From Asanoa hainanensis (GTDB lineage Bacteria > Actinomycetota > Actinomycetes > Mycobacteriales > Micromonosporaceae), in contig NZ_FZPH01000013.1 in the NCBI RefSeq assembly GCF_900188485.1, positions 1 to 64,000 on the forward strand: DNA of 64,000 bases. The letters are read 5' to 3'. Under the pieces are notes generated by a model. It was not told the origin of the DNA and did not search any database. It worked only from the letters and a program-made list of their open reading frames with translations. The position numbers and the translations under genes are program-made. Shown here one piece after another: positions 25,901-33,531 of this stretch (the first letter of the stretch is position 1; each line of letters starts with the position of its first letter).

Positions 25901-26455
25901 GTTGACGTCGAAGTTGTACCACTCCTCCGTGCGCTGCCAGTTGTCCGGCAGGCCCGCGGTCGACGGGTGGGCCTTGTCGGCCACGCGGGCGAAGCCCTGC
26001 AGCGATCCCGGCGAGTGCGACGGCATGTGCGCGCCACCGTTGATCGTCTGGTCCCACCACGGGAACGTGGTGTCGATGCCCATGTCGGTCGCGTTGTGGA
26101 TCGCCACGATCCCGTTGCCGGCCCGCAGGTAGTTCTGCACCGCCGTGCGCTGCGCGTCGTTGTCGAACACCATGCCCGAGGTCTGGAACATCACGAGCAC
26201 GTCGTACGTGTCGAGGTTGGCGGTGTTGAGCACCGTGGAGTCCTCGCTGAACACCACCTCGAAGTTGTTGGCCGTGGCGAGCTGCGTGAACATCGTGACG
26301 CCGGCGGCGATCGAGTCGTGCCGGTAGCCGGCGGTCTCGCTGAACACCAACGCCCGGAAGGCCGGTGCGGCCTGGGCGGGCGCCTGGACGACGCCGAGGC
26401 CGAGCAGCGTGACCAGGATCGTGAGCAGGGTGAGGACAGGTCTGCGGCGGCGCAT
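22904..26455 (-). CDS. secreted ThuA / PQQ-type sugar dehydrogenase / PKD / CBM / ricin protein
   Basis: 1183 residues from ATG 26455, with GAAGGAG about eight bases upstream and a signal peptide ending near APAQA. Order: ThuA domain (about 29-245; FRALVFSETAGYRHDSI, MFQTSG, IVAIHNATDM), PQQ-dependent glucose/sorbosone dehydrogenase-like beta propeller (about 255-695; FGPNGNLYLSTGDD, RGKILRIHP, GFRNPFRFEV), PKD (about 705-792), a spacer domain rich in His/Asp (HDDHEHGTTDLPGC), a CBM6-like sandwich (about 905-1030) and a ricin/CBM13 trefoil (about 1045-1183). It would act outside the cell on carbohydrate. Divergent from a sugar ABC importer, which suggests a shared catabolic role. Confidence 0.88.
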   Translation of the reverse strand: MRRRRPVLTLLTILVTLLGLGVVQAPAQAAPAFRALVFSETAGYRHDSIAAGVTMFTQLATANNFEVVFSEDSTVLNTANLDTYDVLVMFQTSGMVFDNDAQRTAVQNYLRAGNGIVAIHNATDMGIDTTFPWWDQTINGGAHMPSHSPGSLQGFARVADKAHPSTAGLPDNWQRTEEWYNFDVNARGNVHVLVTADERTYNPGSDAMGIDHPISWCRETEGGKVWATAMGHDIASYSETNFRNHVLGGVRYAAGNLAGDCGGTVWGNFEKVSLDSNTVDPMALDIAPDGRVFYVQRAGQIKIFKPAQQSTVTAGTLSVYTGGEDGLVGMALDPNFATNGWIYLYYSPSASSTDINRLSRFTVSGDTVNLASEVVLLSVPAYRDRTFPEPGHTGGYVAFGPNGNLYLSTGDDTPPNLDPAWQGYAPIDWRPGKSNLDAARSAGNTNDLRGKILRIHPETNGTYTIPSGNLFAPGTAQTRPEIYAMGFRNPFRFEVDKQTGWINLADYGPDRGLPTTNRGPEGLVELNVIKQAGNFGWPFCHGNNQAYAPYNPDTGVVGAKFNCNAPVNDSPNNTGLRVLPALVQPQIWYGYGASPQFPEMGSGGAAPMGGPVYRYNAASTSATKFPAYYNGVHFFYEWARNYVQEIHFDSAGGLVKINPFLPGEFFNKPMAMRFGPDGSLYLLEWGANFGGGNNDSGLYRIDYVKGGRAPVAVATGTPTNGLAPLTVQFSSAGTHDPDTGDSISYAWDFESNGSTDSTAANPSKTYTTNGNYVAKLTVTDNTGRSSFANVPITVGNNAPVVTITGPPNGGMLDFGQNVAYSVSVTDAQDGTVNCQQVFTNPALGHDDHEHGTTDLPGCSGTVSTGNLGGHPDGANLFYVLNARYQDNGNGSVARLTGYAKAILQPKHKQAEYYTAQSGTRIVAQAGAESGGRIGDVSNNDWIMFDPMSLSGINTVSYRISSPSGGGSIELRADSPTGTLLATNPVAATGGWDTYVQQAAVNVAALSGTHKLYMVFKTSVANNFDVDSFTFGGNGVGTTPAGGIAGRTYTLTANHSNKLADVNGASTADNAVVHQWTATGGANQRWQAVDAGGGNVYLRAAHSGKCMAVTGGSTADAAAVVQLTCNNASTQQWTPVVSGSVYQFRAVHSGKCLDVNGNSTADGAALIQWPCHTATNQQWRLTQQ

Positions 26456-26560
26456 GCGGTCTCCTTCGTCAATGCCTGAGGCGTGCAGGAGGGCTTGCGG
26501 TGCAACGCGTCCGCCGAAAACGCGTGGAGGTCGAAGCGCCGCAGCGCATCGACGTGGATG

Positions 26561-26590
26561 AGTTTGACTCGTTTCACGGCGACCCGTCAA
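26561..26590 (-). promoter_or_regulatory. possible promoter of the ThuA/dehydrogenase gene
   Basis: TTGACG (26590-26585) and CAAACT (26566-26561) on the minus strand are separated by 18 bases, 105 bases before the start codon at 26455. Two ACGCGT palindromes (26505-26510, 26520-26525) lie downstream of it, within the leader, and could bind a sugar-responsive regulator. Confidence 0.35.
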
Positions 26591-26655
26591 CGCACCGAAT
26601 CGCGCAGGTAGATCAATCAATGCCGAACTGTGATCGTGTCCAACCGGTTACGGTC

Positions 26656-26685
26656 TTGATCGATCTGTGTTCGGACGCTTACGAT
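26656..26685 (+). promoter_or_regulatory. possible promoter of the sugar ABC operon
   Basis: TTGATC (26656-26661) and TACGAT (26680-26685) are spaced by 18 bases, about 70 bases upstream of the ATPase start at 26757. The 26456-26756 gap between the two divergent sugar genes contains no credible gene. AT content is higher here than in neighbouring coding DNA. Confidence 0.4.
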
Positions 26686-26756
26686 GCGACGCCAACGGCG
26701 CTTTCGGTCAGCTCAGCAAAAGCTCATGCCTGGCAAGCGAAAGTTTTGGTGATCAT

Positions 26757-28265
26757 ATGGATTCACCTGAACCACCGGACGCGCTTCTCGCGATGCACGG
26801 CGTCGGAAAATCCTTCTACGGCGTGTCCGTATTGTCTAATGTAGACATTGACGTGCATCCCGGCGAAGTTCACGCGGTGGTCGGCGAGAACGGTGCCGGC
26901 AAGTCCACGCTGATGAAGATCGCGTCCGGTGTCTACCAGCCCGACAGCGGCACCCTGCGGATCGCCGGCGAGTCCGTCGTCCTGCACAACCCGCGCGACG
27001 CGCAGGCGGCCGGCGTCGGGATCATCCACCAGGAGTTCAACCTGCTCCCGGAGCGCACCGTCGCCGAGAACGTCTTCCTGGGCCGCGAGCCCACCCGGCG
27101 CGGCCTGGTCGACCGCCGCGCGATGCGCGCGCGTACGGCCGAGTTGCTCACCGCCGTCGGCGCCGAGACGGTGCGGCCGACCGACCGGGTCGGCGCACTC
27201 GGCGTCGCCCAGCAGCAGGTCGTCGAGATCGTCAAGGCGCTCTCCCTCGACGCCCGCGTCCTGATCATGGACGAGCCGACCGCGGCGCTGGCCGACCACG
27301 AGGTCGAGCTGCTCTACGCGCTGGTCCGCCGCCTGCAGGCCCGGGGCATCGGCATCCTCTACGTCTCGCACCGGCTCGCCGAGGTGTTCGACCTGTCCAG
27401 CCGGATCACCGTCCTCAAGGACGGCCGCCGCGTGGTCACCGTCGACACCGCCGACGCGACGCCAGAGGCGCTGGTCCGGCACATGGTCGGCCGCGAGCTC
27501 GCCAGCTACTACCCGCCCAAGGCCGACGCTCCTGGCACGGCGCTGGTCACGCTGGCCGGCGCCGGCAACGGCCGTCTTCGCCCGATCGACCTCGAGCTGC
27601 GCGCCGGCGAGGTGCTCGGCGTCGGCGGCCTGCAGGGCTCCGGTCGCTCCGCGCTGGCCCGCGCGCTGTTCGGCGTCGAGGGCTTCACCGCCGGCCGGAT
27701 GACCCTCGACGGCAGGCCGGTGCGCCCCCGGTCGCCGCGCCAGGCGGTCCGGGCCGGCATCGCCTACGTGACCGAGGACCGCAAGGGTGAGGGCCTGGCG
27801 CTGAGCCAGTCGGTGCTCGACAACGCCCTGCTGGCCAGCCGGGCCGCCACTCCGCGCTGGTTCGGTGGCGGCGCCCGCACCACCAGCGTGCGCGACCTGC
27901 TTGCCGCGGTCGAGGTGCACGCGGCCGGCGCCGACCAGGAGGTCCGCTACCTGTCCGGCGGCAACCAGCAGAAGGTCGTGCTGGCCCGGTGGCTGGCGAT
28001 GAAGCCGCGGGTGCTGCTCTTCGACGAGCCCACCCGGGGCATCGACGTCGGCGCGAAGGCGGCCATCCACGAGCTGATCCGCGACCTGGCCGACCAGGGC
28101 GCCGCGGTCCTGATGATCTCGTCGGAGCTGCCGGAGCTGCTCGGCATGAGCGACCGGATCGTCGTCATGCGCGACGGCGCCCTGGCCGGGGAGCTACCCG
28201 GCGACGCGAGCGAGGAGGCGGTCCTGAGCCTGGCCACCGGCACGCCCCACGAGGTGCCCGCATGA
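26757..28265 (+). CDS. sugar ABC importer ATPase (RbsA-like)
   Basis: 502 residues from ATG 26757, two fused nucleotide-binding domains. The first has Walker A GENGAGKST, Q-loop and Walker B VLIMDEPTA; the second has the degenerate Walker A GLQGSGRSAL, signature YLSGGNQQK and Walker B LLFDEPTRGIDVG. This tandem layout belongs to the ribose/galactose/xylose importers (CUT2 class). The start is chosen because upstream codons in frame would run into a region with different composition. It overlaps the first permease gene by four bases (ATGA). Confidence 0.92.
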   Translation: MDSPEPPDALLAMHGVGKSFYGVSVLSNVDIDVHPGEVHAVVGENGAGKSTLMKIASGVYQPDSGTLRIAGESVVLHNPRDAQAAGVGIIHQEFNLLPERTVAENVFLGREPTRRGLVDRRAMRARTAELLTAVGAETVRPTDRVGALGVAQQQVVEIVKALSLDARVLIMDEPTAALADHEVELLYALVRRLQARGIGILYVSHRLAEVFDLSSRITVLKDGRRVVTVDTADATPEALVRHMVGRELASYYPPKADAPGTALVTLAGAGNGRLRPIDLELRAGEVLGVGGLQGSGRSALARALFGVEGFTAGRMTLDGRPVRPRSPRQAVRAGIAYVTEDRKGEGLALSQSVLDNALLASRAATPRWFGGGARTTSVRDLLAAVEVHAAGADQEVRYLSGGNQQKVVLARWLAMKPRVLLFDEPTRGIDVGAKAAIHELIRDLADQGAAVLMISSELPELLGMSDRIVVMRDGALAGELPGDASEEAVLSLATGTPHEVPA

Positions 28266-29248
28266 CAACGCTGACCGCGAGACGGCCGCGCATCGACTCC
28301 ACCAACGGGGTCTGGCTCGCGCTCGGCATGACGCTCATCGTCGGCGGCATCCTGGTCGCCACCGACGGCGGCTCGCTGTTCGGCCAGAACAGCACGGTCA
28401 GCCTGCTACAGCGCGCGGCCGGGCTCGGCATCGTCGCCGTCGGGCAGACGTTCGCCATCCTGGCCGGCTCGCTCGACCTCTCCGTCGCGTACGTCATCAG
28501 CCTCACCTCGCTGATCGCGGCCGAGACGATGGCCGGCAGCGACGGCCGGGTGCTACCCGCGATCCTCGCGGTGGTCGCCGTCTCGGGCGCCATCGGCCTG
28601 GTCAACGGCCTACTGATCACCAAGCTGCGGATCAACGCGTTCATCGCCACGCTGGGCGTCGGGTTGCTGATCAAGGGCTACCTGGAGCAGGGGTACGCGG
28701 GCCCGGCCGGTTCGGTGCCGGTCTCGTTCCAGCACCTCGGCTACGACCGGGTCGGCCCGGCCCCGGTGGCGTTCCTGCTCTTCATCGGCGTCGCCGCGGT
28801 GGCCTGGCTGGTCATCAACCGCAGCCGCTTCGGCCACCACCTGATCGCCACCGGCGGCGACCTCGACGTCGCGCGGCTCTCCGGCGTCCGCACCGACTGG
28901 GTGCTGATCCGCACGCACATCATCTGTTCGCTCTGCGCCGGCATCGCCGGCCTCTACCTGGCCAGCCGGCTCGGCGCCGGCGCGCCGCGGGTCGGCGCCG
29001 AGGGCGGCTACGACCTGGAGTCGATCGCCGCCGTGGTGCTCGGCGGCACGGTGCTGGCCGGTGGCAAGGGCGGCGTCGCCGGCACGGTCGGTGGCGTGCT
29101 GCTGCTCGCGGTCATCGACGGCATCTTCAACCAGCTCGCCGTCGACCCGTTCTTCAAGCAGGTCGTCCGCGGCGTGGTGATCGTCGCGGCGGTCGCGATC
29201 TACGCCCTGCGGCTGCGCCGCAAGGTGGTCCGGAAGGCGGCGGCATGA
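28262..29248 (+). CDS. sugar ABC importer permease 1
   Basis: 328 residues from ATG 28262, overlapping the ATPase stop. About nine hydrophobic segments; SLDLSVAYVISL and the EAA-like loop GGDLDVARLSGVRTDWVLIRTH are typical of CUT2 permeases (RbsC/AraH family). The sequence GLVNGLLITKLRINAFIATLG is the conserved second motif. Pairs with the second permease at 29245 and with the double ATPase. The 4-base ATGA overlap on both ends shows translational coupling. Confidence 0.92.
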   Translation: MTTLTARRPRIDSTNGVWLALGMTLIVGGILVATDGGSLFGQNSTVSLLQRAAGLGIVAVGQTFAILAGSLDLSVAYVISLTSLIAAETMAGSDGRVLPAILAVVAVSGAIGLVNGLLITKLRINAFIATLGVGLLIKGYLEQGYAGPAGSVPVSFQHLGYDRVGPAPVAFLLFIGVAAVAWLVINRSRFGHHLIATGGDLDVARLSGVRTDWVLIRTHIICSLCAGIAGLYLASRLGAGAPRVGAEGGYDLESIAAVVLGGTVLAGGKGGVAGTVGGVLLLAVIDGIFNQLAVDPFFKQVVRGVVIVAAVAIYALRLRRKVVRKAAA

Positions 29249-30237
29249 CGGTCGAGGCACCCACCGGGCCCGCCACCCTCGGCCAGTCGCGCCGCGGCCG
29301 CTGGGGCGCCGGCAGCATCCTGCCCGTGGTGGCGATCCTCGTGCTGCTTCTCATCGCGGTCGGCATCCGGCAACCCGACTTCTACGACCCGCCGGCCCTG
29401 CTCGCCTTCCTCAAGCGGTCGGCGCCGCTGATTATCCTGGCGGCGGGCCAGTACTTCGTGATCGTCGCCGGCGACTTCGACCTGTCGGTCGGCTCCCTGG
29501 TCACGGCCGAGGTCGTGATCGCGGCCCGGCTGATCGACGGCGACCCGAGCGCGACCTGGCCGGTGGTCGCCCTGGTGCTCGCGTTCGGCCTCCTGGTCGG
29601 CCTGGTCAACGGGCTGGTCACCACGCTGCTGCTGGTGCCGTCGTTCATCACCACCCTCGGCATGTACCTGATCCTGGTCGGCGCGGTCTACACCTGGACG
29701 GGCGGCTCGCCGCGCGGCGCGCTGTCGGAGGAGTTCCGGATGCTCGGCCGGCGCGGCATCGAGGGCGTGCCCTGGCTCGGCGAGATTCCGTACGCGGTGC
29801 TGATCCTGCTCGTCCTGGCCGGGCTGGCGATCCTGGCCATGCGCTCGGACTTCGGCAAGGTGCTGCTCGCCGTCGGCGACAACCCGCGCGCGGCCCGGCT
29901 GGCCGGCGGGCGGGTGGCCGGCGTCCGCACGATCGCGTTCGTGGTCAGCGGCGGTTGCGCGGCCGTGGCGGCGATCCTGCTCGGCGGCTTCGGCGGGGTG
30001 AGCTTCCAGGTCGGCGCCGGGCTGGAGTTCACCGCGATCACCGCGGTCGTACTCGGCGGCGTGGTGCTCGGCGGCGGTCGTGGCTCGGTCGTCGGCGCCA
30101 TGCTCGGCGCGCTCACCCTGCAAACCCTGTTGACCCTGCTCAACCTGCTCGGCGTCGCCGGCGCGCTCGCGTCCGCGGTGCAGGGCCTGATCATCCTCGC
30201 TGCCGTGGCCATCGGCGGGCTACGGGCACGCACCTGA
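29245..30237 (+). CDS. sugar ABC importer permease 2
   Basis: 330 residues from ATG 29245, overlapping permease 1 by four bases. Same family: GDFDLSVGSLVTAEVVIA, GLVNGLVTTLLLVPSFITTLG, and GDNPRAARLAGGRVAGVRTIAFVV. An unusual Gly/Arg-rich N-terminal stretch (about 1-25) precedes the first helix. A heterodimeric permease pair is common in CUT2 importers. The lipoprotein gene follows after 30 bases with a strong ribosome binding site. Confidence 0.92.
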   Translation: MTVEAPTGPATLGQSRRGRWGAGSILPVVAILVLLLIAVGIRQPDFYDPPALLAFLKRSAPLIILAAGQYFVIVAGDFDLSVGSLVTAEVVIAARLIDGDPSATWPVVALVLAFGLLVGLVNGLVTTLLLVPSFITTLGMYLILVGAVYTWTGGSPRGALSEEFRMLGRRGIEGVPWLGEIPYAVLILLVLAGLAILAMRSDFGKVLLAVGDNPRAARLAGGRVAGVRTIAFVVSGGCAAVAAILLGGFGGVSFQVGAGLEFTAITAVVLGGVVLGGGRGSVVGAMLGALTLQTLLTLLNLLGVAGALASAVQGLIILAAVAIGGLRART

Positions 30238-30267
30238 ACCACGCACCCACCACCTGTAGGAGGAGAG

Positions 30268-31461
30268 TTGCGCAAGAGAACAGGTACTGCCCTTATCGCA
30301 CTGAGCTGCACCGCGATGCTCGTGGCGGGCTGCTCCAGCGACGTGCCGGCCACCAACCCGAGCGCCAGCGCCTCCGCGGACGCGGGCGCCGGCACCGGCG
30401 AGACGTCGGAGTTCTTCGTCCAGGCCGACTACGACAACGAGATGGCGCTGCGCACGACCAGCGCGACCGGTCCCGCGGACAAGCCGTGGGAGCAGGCGCT
30501 CAACCCCCAGAACGCCGACACCGCCAAATACAAGAAGGCCGGCCCGTACAACCTCTGCTTCTCGAACGCCGGTGTCGGCAACCCGTGGCGCCAGGTCGGG
30601 TTCAAGAACATGCAGGCCGAGGTCAAGCTGCACCCGGAGATCAAGTCGTTCCAGGTGGCCGACGCCGAGAGCAAGGACGACAAGCAGATCTCCGACATCA
30701 CCGACCTGCTGGGCAAGGGCTGTGACGCGCTGATCGTGTCGCCCAACACGACCGCGACGCTGACCCCGGCCGTCGAGCAGGCGTGCGCCAAGGTGCCGGT
30801 GATCGTCTTCGACCGCGGCGTCAACACCAAGTGCCCGGTCACGTTCATCAACCCGATCGGCGGGTACGCGTTCGGCGCGGCCGGCGCCGAGTTCCTGATC
30901 GAGAAGGTCAAGCCGGGCGGCAACGTGCTGGCGCTGCGCATCCTGCCCGGCGTCGACGTGCTCGAGGCCCGCTGGGGCGCGGCCAAGGTCGCGTTCGACA
31001 AGTCGCAGCTCAAGGTCGTCGGCGTCGAGTTCACCGACGGCGACGCGGCCAAGACGAAGACGATCGTCAACAACTACATCCAACGCTTCGGCAACATCGA
31101 CGGCGTGTGGATGGACGCCGGTGCCACGTCCGTCGCCGCGGCGGAGGCGTTCGAGGACGCCGGCAAGCCGTTCCCGGCGATCGTCGGCGAGGACCAGCAG
31201 GACTTCCTGCGGATGTGGCAGGACCAGAAGCTCACCGCGGTCGCGCCGACCTACCCCACCTACCAGTGGCGTACGCCGGTGATCGCCGCCCTGAAGATCC
31301 TCAAGGGCGAGCAGGTGCCCAGCCCGTGGAAGCTGCCGCAGCCGACCATCACTGACGCCAACCTGTCGCAGTACGTCGACCCCAGCATGCCGCCGCTGCA
31401 CTACGCGATGTGCGGATGCAGCGACCTACCGGGCTACCCGGGCGACTGGGGCGGTAAGTAG
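30268..31461 (+). CDS. sugar-binding lipoprotein of the ABC importer
   Basis: 397 residues from TTG 30268, with TAGGAGGAG just upstream. Signal peptide with lipobox MLVAGC (Cys22). The mature protein has a periplasmic-binding fold: GPYNLCFSNAGVGNPWRQVG, DALIVSPNTTATLTPAVEQA, VPVIVFDRGVNTKCP, GYAFGAAGAEFL, DGVWMDAGATS, TYQWRTPVIAALKIL. The N-terminal 70 residues carry an extra acidic stretch. This CUT2-type receptor captures the sugar; the exact sugar is not defined by the sequence, though a ribose- or rare-hexose-like ligand is likely. Confidence 0.9.
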   Translation: MRKRTGTALIALSCTAMLVAGCSSDVPATNPSASASADAGAGTGETSEFFVQADYDNEMALRTTSATGPADKPWEQALNPQNADTAKYKKAGPYNLCFSNAGVGNPWRQVGFKNMQAEVKLHPEIKSFQVADAESKDDKQISDITDLLGKGCDALIVSPNTTATLTPAVEQACAKVPVIVFDRGVNTKCPVTFINPIGGYAFGAAGAEFLIEKVKPGGNVLALRILPGVDVLEARWGAAKVAFDKSQLKVVGVEFTDGDAAKTKTIVNNYIQRFGNIDGVWMDAGATSVAAAEAFEDAGKPFPAIVGEDQQDFLRMWQDQKLTAVAPTYPTYQWRTPVIAALKILKGEQVPSPWKLPQPTITDANLSQYVDPSMPPLHYAMCGCSDLPGYPGDWGGK

Positions 31462-31466
31462 CCACC

Positions 31467-32324
31467 ATGTTCACGATCGGTGCGAACCCCTGGATCTGGA
31501 CGTCTCCCGTCGACGACGCGGCGCTGGCCTCGCTGGTGCCGAAGATCGCCGACTGGGGATTCGACGCTATCGAGATCCCGGTGGAGAACCTCGGCGACTG
31601 GTCACCCGAGAAGACCCGCGACCTGCTCGGGGCCTACGGTCTGACCGCCGCCGCGGTCCTCTCGGTCACCCCGCCCGGGCGTGACCTGGTCAACACCGAT
31701 CCGGCAACGGTACGGGCGACCCAGGACTACCTCCGCTCCCTTGTGGACGCGGCGGTGGTCCTGGGCGCACCGAGCGTCTGCGGCCCGGCGTACGCGGCGG
31801 TCGGCCGCGTCTGGCGGATGACGCCCGCGGAACGGACGGCCTGTTACGCGTCGCTGCGGGACGCGCTGGCTCCGGTGGCCGAGCATGCCGGCGCGTGCGG
31901 GGTCAGGATCGGGCTGGAGGCACTCAACCGCTACGAGACCTCGGTGCTCAACACGGTCGAGCAGACGCTGACGGCCGTCGAGGGCCTGCCGTCGAGCGTC
32001 GGGATCATGCTCGACAGCTACCACATGAACATCGAGGAGGCCGACCCGTACGCGGCCATCCGGACCGCCGGCCCACGCCTGGTGCACGTCCAGGTCAGTG
32101 GCAGCGACCGCGGCGCACCCGGCGACGACCACATCGACTGGCCGCGCTGGCTGCGCACGCTGGCGCTGACGGGCTACCGGGGCCCGCTGTGCATCGAGTC
32201 CTTCACGGGCGAGAACGAGTCGATCGCGGTGGCGGCGTCGATCTGGCGGCCGTTCGCGCCGTCCCAGGACGACCTGGCCCGCAACGGGCTGCGCTACCTG
32301 CGCGAGGTGTGCGCGGACCTCTAG
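31467..32324 (+). CDS. sugar 3-epimerase/isomerase-like TIM-barrel enzyme
   Basis: 285 residues, five bases after the lipoprotein gene. Xylose-isomerase-like TIM barrel close to D-tagatose 3-epimerase/psicose-3-epimerase relatives: Glu151 in LEALNRYET, Asp183 and His186 in LDSYHMN, His207 in HVQVS, Glu244 in CIESF match the metal and catalytic ligands Glu152/Asp185/His211/Glu246. It would convert a ketohexose or a keto-derivative inside the cell. Being last in the operon with the importer, it most likely handles the imported sugar. Confidence 0.85.
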   Translation: MFTIGANPWIWTSPVDDAALASLVPKIADWGFDAIEIPVENLGDWSPEKTRDLLGAYGLTAAAVLSVTPPGRDLVNTDPATVRATQDYLRSLVDAAVVLGAPSVCGPAYAAVGRVWRMTPAERTACYASLRDALAPVAEHAGACGVRIGLEALNRYETSVLNTVEQTLTAVEGLPSSVGIMLDSYHMNIEEADPYAAIRTAGPRLVHVQVSGSDRGAPGDDHIDWPRWLRTLALTGYRGPLCIESFTGENESIAVAASIWRPFAPSQDDLARNGLRYLREVCADL

Positions 32325-32401
32325 CTGGTGCGGCTGACCGCACCATCGAAGGGTGGCCAGCCGGATGTCGCGTGCGGCCCGGTGCCACGACCCTGGACCC
32401 T

Positions 32402-32635
32402 ATGAAAAAGGTGCTGGCGGTCATCGGGATCGTGCTCGGGGTCTATTTCGTCGGGCGGGCGGCCGTGGAGCCGTTCGTGATCGACTTCAGCGACCCGTCG
32501 AGCTATCAGAACGACTGGGGCGGGCCCAGCCTGGCCGGCGTGCTGGCCGTCCACTGTGGGCCGGGCGTGCTCGCATTGCTCGTCTTCGCGGCGCTGGCCG
32601 TCCGCCGGGCACGGAAATCCGCTGTCACGGGCTGA
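32402..32635 (+). CDS. small membrane protein, 77 aa
   Basis: 77 residues from ATG 32402. Two hydrophobic helices (about 5-25 and 46-66) joined by a loop with DFSDPSSYQNDWGG and a basic tail (RRARK). Similar two-helix proteins are scattered through actinomycete genomes without assigned function. The start is uncertain because no strong ribosome binding site is seen (weak purine stretch upstream). Confidence 0.6.
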   Translation: MKKVLAVIGIVLGVYFVGRAAVEPFVIDFSDPSSYQNDWGGPSLAGVLAVHCGPGVLALLVFAALAVRRARKSAVTG

Positions 32636-32658
32636 CCCGCCTGTGGGAGTGTGGCTGG

Positions 32659-33531
32659 ATGGCCGCGGAGATCCGGGAGATCGCCTGCGACGAGTCCGGC
32701 TACGAGGGCCAACAGCTCGTCAGCTCTCCGACCACGGTGTTCGCCCACGGCAGCGTGCACCTGTCGTCGGCGGCCGCGGCGGAGTGCATGGCCGAGCTCC
32801 GCGCCCGGATCAAGTCGCCGGCCACCGAATACAAGGCCAACCACCTGCTGCGCGAGAAGCACCGCGCGGTCCTGGTCTGGTTGCTCGGTCCCGGGGGCCC
32901 GGTCCACGGCCACGCCTACGTGCAGCTGGTCGACAAGCCACGGTTCCTGGTGCGCACGCTGCTCGACCAGTTGCTCGACGCACCCGACCGGGTCGACACG
33001 CTGCCGGTGACCGACGAGCCACGCTGGCGCCGCTTCCTGATGGCGGGCAACGCGCTGCTGCGCACCCGGGAGCCGCTGGACCCGACCGCGGCGGACGTGC
33101 TCTTCCAGGCGATCGACGACCTCCGCCGCACCGGCGTCCCACCGGCCGCCGACGAGACGCTGGCCCTGCTGGACAAGGACCGGGCACGCGCTTTCCAGGA
33201 GCGACGCCGCACCGACCCACCCGCGTTCGCGCCGGTGGACCTGCTCGCGCCGGCGATCGTCAACGCGGTGGCGCACTGGGGACCGGTCCGGATCACCCAC
33301 GACTTCCAGAGCACGCTCACCCCGACCCGGGTGGCCTGGCTCCGCGCCGCCGCACCCGACCTGGCCGAGCTGACCCTGGTCGACTCGAACGATGACCCGC
33401 GCGTCCAGGTCGCCGACATCGTCGCGGGCACGGTCCGGGTGATCGCCGGGCGATCGGATCCCGAGCTGACGGCGCTGACGAGCGACTACGTGGCCGAGAC
33501 GGCGGCCGCGCGGGCCATCGCGCCCTGGTAG
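32659..33531 (+). CDS. DUF3800-type protein
   Basis: 290 residues from ATG 32659. DESGYEG at the front (residues 10-16) and LVDSNDDPRVQVADIVAGTVRVI at the end are the paired acidic motifs of DUF3800, an RNase H-like fold of unknown function often carried in variable regions and next to mobile or defence genes. The middle of the protein has a helical insert with EKHRAVLVWLLGPG. Its last 46 bases overlap the convergent MpaB-like gene. Confidence 0.65.
   Translation: MAAEIREIACDESGYEGQQLVSSPTTVFAHGSVHLSSAAAAECMAELRARIKSPATEYKANHLLREKHRAVLVWLLGPGGPVHGHAYVQLVDKPRFLVRTLLDQLLDAPDRVDTLPVTDEPRWRRFLMAGNALLRTREPLDPTAADVLFQAIDDLRRTGVPPAADETLALLDKDRARAFQERRRTDPPAFAPVDLLAPAIVNAVAHWGPVRITHDFQSTLTPTRVAWLRAAAPDLAELTLVDSNDDPRVQVADIVAGTVRVIAGRSDPELTALTSDYVAETAAARAIAPW

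Noticed and set aside
22121-26479. Long plus-strand open frames opposite the ThuA/dehydrogenase gene and overlapping the MHYT gene
   Set aside because: Arg/Gly/Val-rich, no domains; the MHYT and dehydrogenase frames explain the sequence.
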